A stretch of DNA of 5,732 nucleotides from Bryobacterales bacterium (lineage in GTDB: Bacteria; Acidobacteriota; Terriglobia; Bryobacterales; Bryobacteraceae): assembly GCA_003139735.1 (NCBI GenBank), contig PLGA01000429.1, forward strand, positions 1-5,732, given 5' to 3'. A program made the translations under genes and the position numbers. Under the pieces are notes generated by a model. The model saw only the letters and a list, made by a program, of their open reading frames with translations. It was not told the origin of the DNA and did no database searches. Below, piece by piece: positions 1-5,732 of this stretch (positions within the stretch are counted from its first letter, which is position 1; each line of letters opens with the position of its first letter).

Positions 1-989
1 CAGGTGTCGGTCTGCCACGGGTTGGGGCTGATTCCGTCGGCCACGCCGCGCTCGTAATCGAGCGCGCAGGTGCCTTGTTCGCAATCCTCTTTGCGCTTGC
101 TGGTGTAAACCGCCTCCACTTTGCCGCCATGCCGCGCCGCATTGGAATTGTACAGGTGCGCCACCAGGTTCAGGCCGTATTCCTCGAAAGGCAGCGCGCC
201 ATCGGTGTAGAGCAGGTCGGGTTGGTAGTTGTCCACCAGGTCTTTGATGCGTTTGAAGTAGTGCAGTTTCCAGGCGTCGGGCGCCTGGCGGTCGTTAACC
301 TGTTGCCCATAGGGATAGTCCTTCGGCAGATCGTGATAGAGGTCGGCGTAGGCGGGATCGGCGCCATCGTATGGTACTCCAGCCAGCGGGCCGGTTTTAT
401 CGCTGGTGTGCGACGGCGAAAACCAGTGATAGCTGGGCGCCAGATGCTCGCTGACGGCGAACCGCAGCCCGGCTTTCTGCGCAGCCTTCTTCCAGAGCCC
501 GACGATGTCCCTCTTTGGACCAATGGCGACGGCGTTCCAGCGCGGCTGGTGAACGGACTTCCAGAGGTCGAAGCCATCGTGATGCACGCCCATGCTGCAG
601 AAGTACTTCGCCCCGGCCTTCTTGTAAAGCGCGACCAGATGCTCGGGATCGAACTTGTCGGCCTTCCAGGTGGGAATCACGTCCTTGAAGCCGAACTTGG
701 TGGGATGCCCGTACGTCTTGACATGGTAATTGTACTGGCGCTGGCCCTGGATGTACATGTTGCGGGCGTACCAGTCGCCGTACTCGGGAGCGGATTGCGG
801 CCCCCAGTGCGCCCAGATACCGAACTTCGCGTCGCGGTACCAGGCGGGAACCTGCCATTCCTTGAGCGATTCGCGAGTGCCCTTGAAGGGCCCGGGCGTG
901 ATATCCAATTGCGTATCAGCGGCCCGCGCGCGCCTGAGAATCGCGGGTGCACTCATGGCAGCCAGCGCCTGGCGTCTACTAAGGGTCAT
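1..989 (-). CDS. GH29 alpha-L-fucosidase, exported, C-terminus outside window
   Basis: Predicted retaining alpha-L-fucosidase that removes terminal L-fucose from glycans such as fucosylated xyloglucan, acting outside the cytoplasm. The window holds the first 329 residues; the gene continues past the left edge, so the GH29 C-terminal beta-domain is not visible. The ATG at 989-987 has AGGAG (1000-996) 6 nt upstream. The N-terminus has a Tat-like motif (SRRQALA, residues 4-10), a short hydrophobic stretch and an ARA-A cleavage-like site near residue 23. The GH29 barrel shows KFGIWAHWG (55-63, with substrate-binding His61), VHHDGFDLW (135-143, His136/His137 pair) and LLYTDG (259-264), whose Asp263 fits the family nucleophile. 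DYERG (311-315) followed by PWQTDT (324-329) is a family motif, and Glu313 may be the acid/base, though this is less certain. It is divergent from the GH3 gene across 79 bp. Family assignment is firm; linkage specificity cannot be read from the sequence. Confidence 0.93.
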   Translation of the reverse strand, partial: MTLSRRQALAAMSAPAILRRARAADTQLDITPGPFKGTRESLKEWQVPAWYRDAKFGIWAHWGPQSAPEYGDWYARNMYIQGQRQYNYHVKTYGHPTKFGFKDVIPTWKADKFDPEHLVALYKKAGAKYFCSMGVHHDGFDLWKSVHQPRWNAVAIGPKRDIVGLWKKAAQKAGLRFAVSEHLAPSYHWFSPSHTSDKTGPLAGVPYDGADPAYADLYHDLPKDYPYGQQVNDRQAPDAWKLHYFKRIKDLVDNYQPDLLYTDGALPFEEYGLNLVAHLYNSNAARHGGKVEAVYTSKRKEDCEQGTCALDYERGVADGISPNPWQTDT

Positions 990-999
990 ATTCGTCTCC

Positions 1000-1028
1000 T
1001 TTACCGTTTACTTCCTGGATTTTATATA
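1000..1028 (+). promoter_or_regulatory. Candidate promoter of the GH3 gene, overlapping the divergent one
   Basis: TTTACC (1000-1005) and TATATA (1023-1028) are 17 bp apart. The predicted start is near 1035, giving a leader of about 34 nt before the TTG start. It shares the AT-rich core with the opposing promoter, so the two polymerases would compete for it. The -35 lies in the repeat TTTAC-CG-TTTAC (1000-1011), which could also bind a regulator. Match quality is modest. Confidence 0.4.
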
Positions 1029-1047
1029 GAATAGCAGTGTGCGGCAA
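1019..1047 (-). promoter_or_regulatory. Candidate promoter of the fucosidase gene
   Basis: Read on the minus strand, TTGCCG (1047-1042) and TAAAAT (1024-1019) are separated by exactly 17 bp, a sigma-70-like arrangement with 4/6 and 5/6 consensus matches. The predicted transcript start is near 1012, giving a leader of about 22 nt that contains the ribosome binding site. Placement is inferred from consensus only. Confidence 0.5.
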
Positions 1048-1054
1048 ATATTTG

Positions 1055-1060
1055 AAGGAG
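1055..1060 (+). promoter_or_regulatory. Ribosome binding site that fixes a TTG start for the GH3 gene
   Basis: AAGGAG at 1055-1060 is followed by 8 nt and then TTG at 1069. Starting there gives a clean Sec signal peptide (MRLLLFAIAFLTLAAASFGQ). The in-frame GTG at 1039 would add ten mostly polar residues, place the ribosome binding site inside the coding region, and sit almost at the predicted transcript start, so it is disfavoured. Confidence 0.75.
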
Positions 1061-1068
1061 ATTTAGAG

Positions 1069-2343
1069 TTGAGGCTTCTTCTATTCGCAATTGCCTTCCT
1101 GACGCTGGCTGCCGCTTCGTTCGGTCAACCGCCGGCCAACGCTCCCTACCTGAATCCGAATCTGCCACCCGAGCAGCGCGCGAAGGATCTCGTTTCGCGG
1201 ATGACGCTGGAGGAGAAGGTCCTGCAGATGCAGAACAGCGCACCGGTGATTCCGCGTCTCGGCGTGGGCGTCTACAACTATTGGAACGAGGCCCTGCACG
1301 GCGTCGCTTCGGGACGCGCCCCGGTGTTTCCGGAACCTATCGGCATGGGCGCGAGCTTCGACCCGGATTTGGTGCATCGCGTGGCGGATGCGATTTCCAC
1401 GGAGGCGCGCGCGAAGTATCACGAGGCGCAGCGCCACGCGCCGATCCCTGAAGTGCCGCCGGGCAACTCGCCCGGCCGCATCGCATGGCTGACGTACTGG
1501 TCGCCGAATATCAACATCTTCCGCGATCCACGCTGGGGACGCGGGCAGGAAACGTACGGCGAAGATCCTTACCTGACCAGCCGCATGGGCGTGGCGTTTG
1601 TGAAGGGAATGCAGGGCGACGATCCCCATTATCTGAAGGTGGTCGCCACGCCCAAGCACTACGCCGTCCATAGTGGTCCGGAACCGCTGCGGCACACTTT
1701 TGACGCCAAGCCTAGCGAGTACGATCTGGTGAACACCTACCTGCCTGCGTTCAAGGCCGCGGTGACGGAGGGCAAGGCGGATTCGGTGATGTGCGTCTAC
1801 AACGCGGTGGATGGAGTGCCCGGTTGCGCCAGCACGGACCTGCTCGAAAAGCGCCTGCGAGAACAGTGGGGATTCCAAGGATTCGTGGTGAGCGATTGCG
1901 GCGCGATCGGCGATATCTTCCGGAGTCACAGATACTCGCCGACTCAGGGAGCGGCGTCGGTGGCCGCCGTCAAAGCCGGTACGGATCTCAGGAATTCCGA
2001 CGTGGCGATGGTCTTCGTCGGCCTGAACGGGTCGCAGGAAGGCGAAGGTCATGACCGCAGCGCTGTTGACCTGCCTGAGCCGCAGGAGAGCCTGGTGAAG
2101 GCCATGATCGCTACCGGCGAGCCGCTATATCCGTTCGGCTATTCTGAAGGCGGGAGAGAGCCGCCAGGTAAGGTTCACGCTGGGATCCGAAGATGCTCCG
2201 AAAACGAAGGTCGATATCAGCCTCGGCGGCGGTCAGCCGCTGGCCGGCGTCCCGCACGTCGAAGGCGTGCTGTAACGATCACTCGCGCCGCGTCGAATCA
2301 CGGACTATCAAAGTCGGGTGGAGGAGGATGGTCTTTGGCTTAG
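1069..2343 (+). pseudogene. GH3 beta-xylosidase/beta-glucosidase, broken by three internal deletions
   Basis: Relic of an exported GH3 exo-glycosidase. From the TTG at 1069 the frame encodes 424 residues; intact relatives of this fungal/plant-xylosidase-like type usually have about 800-900. A Sec signal peptide (1-20) precedes an apparently complete GH3 N-terminal domain: NYWNEALHG (70-78), RDPRWGRGQETYGEDP (152-167), ATPKHYAVHSG (193-203) and GFVVSDCGA (271-279), with nucleophile Asp276 (codon 1894-1896). At KAGTDL (302-307) the text jumps to RNSDVAMVFVGL (308-319), losing roughly 230 residues. SQEGEGHDR (322-330), which holds acid/base candidates Glu324/Glu326, is kept. At TGEP (349-352) it jumps to PLYPFGYS (352-359), losing roughly 90 more. 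A third junction near 2143-2149 removes most of the FnIII domain and shifts the frame, so residues 360-424 are non-homologous and read antisense through the LacI 3' end. Most of the alpha/beta sandwich is gone, so activity is unlikely. Deletion sizes are estimates from the family architecture. Confidence 0.85.
2147..2275 (+). pseudogene. Out-of-frame ancestral C-terminus of the GH3 gene
   Basis: In the frame offset by one base from the upstream GH3 reading, 2147-2275 encodes KAGESRQVRFTL, then SLGGGQP, then PHVEGVL and TAA. This matches the usual end of GH3 FnIII domains: a final LxAGExRxVxFTL strand followed by a GGGQP-containing strand. It is therefore the original C-terminus, disconnected by the deletion near 2143-2149. 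The ancestral TAA (2273-2275) is only 3 bp from the stop codon of the convergent regulator. Confidence 0.8.
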
Positions 2344-3295
2344 CGGACGGTTTCTTCGTTTCGATCATGCTGAGGGCCATTTCCGCCGCCTTCTCTCCTA
2401 TGCCCGCGCTGTCTTGGTCGATGCTTGTCAGTGGCACGCGAAGGAATGCGGAATGGAGGATATTGCCGCACCCCACGATAGCGATGTCCTCGGGAACACG
2501 GAGGCCCCGCTCCAGAACGGCTCGCAATGCCCCGATTGCAATCGGATCGTTGTAGCAGAAGACGCCGTCCGGAAGCGGCTTCAACTTTAGCAGTCGCTGC
2601 ATGGCGTCGCGGCCACCGTTGTCTCCGGCATCGTCGCTCGATCGCGACGAGACGATATAGGCTGGCGGCGCGGCGCGCCGGTTCCGGGAGAGAGCGCGCC
2701 GCCAACCCGCCATCCTGCCAAGCGCCGGACTGATTTCTGGCCCCCTAATGTGAGCGATCCGCCGGCAACCCATATCGATCAGGTGCTGCGTCGCCAGCTC
2801 GCCCACCTCCTCGTCCTGGACTCCGACGAAGGGCGCCGTCAGACCGTCAAAACGCCGGTCGATGAGAACGTATGGGACACCTTCTTCCCTGATGCGGCGA
2901 AAACTCTCCGCCGTCCGTTGCGTAGAAGCTATGATCAAGGCATCCACGCGGCGAGCCAGCAAGCGCTCGATCTCGTCCCGTTCGAGCGCCGGATCTTCCT
3001 CTGAAGACGAAATCAGGAGACCGTAGTCGCGCTCGCGCAAAACCCGGGCTAGCGCCTTCGCAACTTCGCTGAAGAAGGGATGAACCAGATCTGGAACAAT
3101 CAGGCCGATGGCGTACGTCCGCCCCGTAACCAGCGTCCGAGCCGCCAGGTTCGGTTGGTAGTTCAGCTCCTTAATCCGCCGCAAGACGCGCCCGCGCGTC
3201 TTCGGACTGATATCGCTGTGGTTGCGAATGGCCTTCGAGACGGTAACAGTGGAGACGCCAAGATCACGCGCGATGTCCTTCATCCGGACGGCCAT
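2279..3295 (-). CDS. LacI/GalR-family transcriptional regulator
   Basis: DNA-binding regulator of 338 residues that probably responds to a sugar released by the neighbouring hydrolases. The N-terminal helix-turn-helix is MKDIARDLGVSTVTVSKAI (residues 5-23). The hinge helix PNLAARTLVTG (48-58) has the usual AAR-L core. A periplasmic-binding-protein-like effector domain follows, with IGLIVPDLVHPFF (63-75), PYVLIDRRF (141-149), GVFCYNDPIAIGAL (244-257), the VPEDIAIVGCGN strand (267-278) and PLTSIDQD (288-295). Length is typical. I chose the ATG at 3295 because LacI proteins begin just before the HTH. An in-frame ATG at 3346 has a GGGGAGAGG stretch upstream and would add 17 Arg/Ser-rich residues. 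Two palindromes lie just upstream, suggesting autoregulation. The gene converges on the GH3 relic. Family is certain; ligand and targets are not. Confidence 0.93.
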   Translation of the reverse strand: MAVRMKDIARDLGVSTVTVSKAIRNHSDISPKTRGRVLRRIKELNYQPNLAARTLVTGRTYAIGLIVPDLVHPFFSEVAKALARVLRERDYGLLISSSEEDPALERDEIERLLARRVDALIIASTQRTAESFRRIREEGVPYVLIDRRFDGLTAPFVGVQDEEVGELATQHLIDMGCRRIAHIRGPEISPALGRMAGWRRALSRNRRAAPPAYIVSSRSSDDAGDNGGRDAMQRLLKLKPLPDGVFCYNDPIAIGALRAVLERGLRVPEDIAIVGCGNILHSAFLRVPLTSIDQDSAGIGEKAAEMALSMIETKKPSAKPKTILLHPTLIVRDSTRRE

Positions 3296-3306
3296 GAATC
3301 TAATTC
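3296..3306. promoter_or_regulatory. Inverted repeat GAAT-CTA-ATTC, candidate operator half of a pair
   Basis: An interrupted inverted repeat directly abuts the preferred LacI start. It shares GAATC and ATTC arms with the perfect palindrome at 3319-3328, and the centres are about 22 bp (two helical turns) apart, as expected for paired operators on one DNA face. Function is inferred. Confidence 0.35.
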
Positions 3307-3530
3307 TACTGCCTGTCCGAATCGATTCCGATCTTCCGGAGCGCATTCGGCCTCTCCCCGTAGGATCGGAAGGTATTACCGAGCTTCATCGTCTGCTCTT
3401 TGGCGACGGTCGCGGACTCCTCGCTGTAATCGGCGGTCCATTCGATGCGGGCGAGAAGCATCGCCGGCGCGGCGTTCTCGATGACCGGAGCGCCGTTGCC
3501 CATTCGGGCCGCGCCGCCGCTTCGCACCAT
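3306..3530 (-). CDS. Small unidentified ORF upstream of the regulator (74 aa), possibly a gene remnant
   Basis: I do not recognise the product. The ATG at 3530-3528 has GGAG 9 nt upstream and the TAG is at 3308-3306, only 10 nt before the LacI ATG, so the two could be co-transcribed. By eye, third codon positions are strongly G/C (about four in five), which suggests real coding, past or present. The protein has an Ala/Gly-rich start and then a soluble mixed-charge segment (LLARIEWTADYSEES at 26-40); no membrane segment, signal peptide or Cys cluster is visible. The frame stays open upstream to a TGA at 3617-3615, so it may be the 3' end of a decayed larger gene. The last codons overlap the candidate operator. 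Confidence 0.35.
   Translation of the reverse strand: MVRSGGAARMGNGAPVIENAAPAMLLARIEWTADYSEESATVAKEQTMKLGNTFRSYGERPNALRKIGIDSDRQ
3319..3328. promoter_or_regulatory. Perfect CG-centred palindrome, candidate LacI-type autoregulatory operator
   Basis: GAATCGATTC is its own reverse complement and has the central CpG typical of LacI/GalR operators. It lies 24 bp upstream of the preferred LacI start. It also falls inside the small ORF 3306-3530, and would fall inside the LacI coding region if the longer start at 3346 were used. A 10-bp palindrome can occur by chance, so support comes mainly from position and from the related repeat at 3296-3306. Confidence 0.4.
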
Positions 3531-3570
3531 GCCGAACGACTCCGCGGCGGCCTCTTCATCCCCCAGGGTG

Positions 3571-3602
3571 GACCGGGACTCCCAGCCCGGTCTTGGGCCG
3601 GG
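3571..3602. repeat. Nested GC-rich hairpins, REP-like
   Basis: GACCGGG (3571-3577) and CCCGGTC (3586-3592) form a 7-bp stem with an 8-nt loop. CCCGG (3586-3590) and CCGGG (3598-3602) form an alternative 5-bp stem sharing the middle arm. The nested arms between the esterase stop and the small ORF look like an intergenic palindromic element. Only one copy is in the window, so its repetitive nature is unproven. It could also end transcription coming from the esterase, although no U-tract is present. Confidence 0.45.
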
Positions 3603-3660
3603 ACCATGCGAGATTCAGCGGTGCGCGACCTCCTGATAATTGGTTCCGGATCGTGCCCGC

Positions 3661-3670
3661 CGCCGCGGCG
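3661..3670. terminator. Perfect GC palindrome just after the esterase stop codon
   Basis: CGCCGCGGCG is self-complementary and lies 1 bp downstream of the esterase TAG on the minus strand. It lacks a T-tract and could fold only a short stem, so intrinsic termination is doubtful. It could be part of a longer GC-rich 3' structure together with the hairpins at 3571-3602. Confidence 0.25.
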
Positions 3671-3671
3671 C

Positions 3672-5732
<2,061 letters not shown>

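Noticed and set aside
75..1034. Long plus-strand frame (319 codons) opposite the fucosidase
   Set aside because: The opposite strand encodes clear GH29 motifs with a ribosome binding site. This frame is an antisense shadow permitted by high GC and has no recognisable domain.
1039..1068. GTG at 1039 as the GH3 start
   Set aside because: It would coincide with the predicted transcript start, adds a polar extension before the signal peptide and ignores the AAGGAG placed 8 nt before the TTG at 1069.
1992..1997. GAATTC exactly at the first GH3 deletion junction, suggesting a cloning artefact
   Set aside because: The bases encode the expected RNSD residues of the downstream GH3 block, so the site can be native. 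The other junctions carry no such site.
1081..2052. Long minus-strand frame (323 codons) opposite the GH3 gene
   Set aside because: Arg/His-rich translation without motifs; the plus strand carries the conserved GH3 blocks.
2750..3004. Small plus-strand frame inside the regulator gene
   Set aside because: It lies wholly opposite conserved LacI effector-domain codons, with no supporting signal.

Overview
The window is a plant-polysaccharide (hemicellulose) degradation locus from a GC-rich bacterium (about 60% GC, judged by eye). Exported hydrolases with Gly/Arg/Ala/Pro-rich low-complexity segments, a fungal/plant-type GH3 and a CBM22-type GH10 resemble soil Acidobacteriota (Solibacter/Bryobacter-like). 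That assignment is inference from style; the window has no marker gene. I see no RNA gene, CRISPR array, transposase or phage gene.

Layout, left to right. Bases 1-989 (minus) hold the N-terminal 329 residues of a Tat-like exported GH29 alpha-L-fucosidase that runs off the left edge. A 79-bp divergent region (990-1068) carries two overlapping sigma-70-like promoters. On the plus strand a GH3 beta-xylosidase/beta-glucosidase gene starts at a TTG (1069). It has an intact N-terminal domain, but three internal deletions remove about half the protein, and the last one also shifts the frame. Its ancestral C-terminus and TAA (2273-2275) are still readable in another frame. A convergent LacI/GalR-family regulator (2279-3295, minus) ends 3 bp beyond that ancestral stop. 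Upstream of the regulator are CG-centred palindromes, a small unidentified ORF (3306-3530, minus) and a GC-rich hairpin cluster. Next come a secreted CE1/esterase-D-type esterase (3672-4700, minus), a 151-bp spacer with a promoter-like -10, a short tandem repeat and a strong palindrome, and the C-terminal 292 residues of a GH10 endo-xylanase (4852 to the right edge, minus).

How it fits together: the GH10 enzyme would cut the xylan backbone, the esterase would remove acyl (feruloyl or acetyl) decorations, the GH3 enzyme when intact would have released xylose or glucose from oligomers, and the GH29 enzyme would remove fucose from side chains such as those of xyloglucan. The LacI-type protein is the natural candidate for sugar-responsive control. 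All the main families are known. The unusual points are the stepwise-deleted GH3 relic, the palindromic operator candidates, the unidentified small ORF with coding-like base use, and several unexplained repeat/hairpin elements. I do not see a clearly new biological system here.
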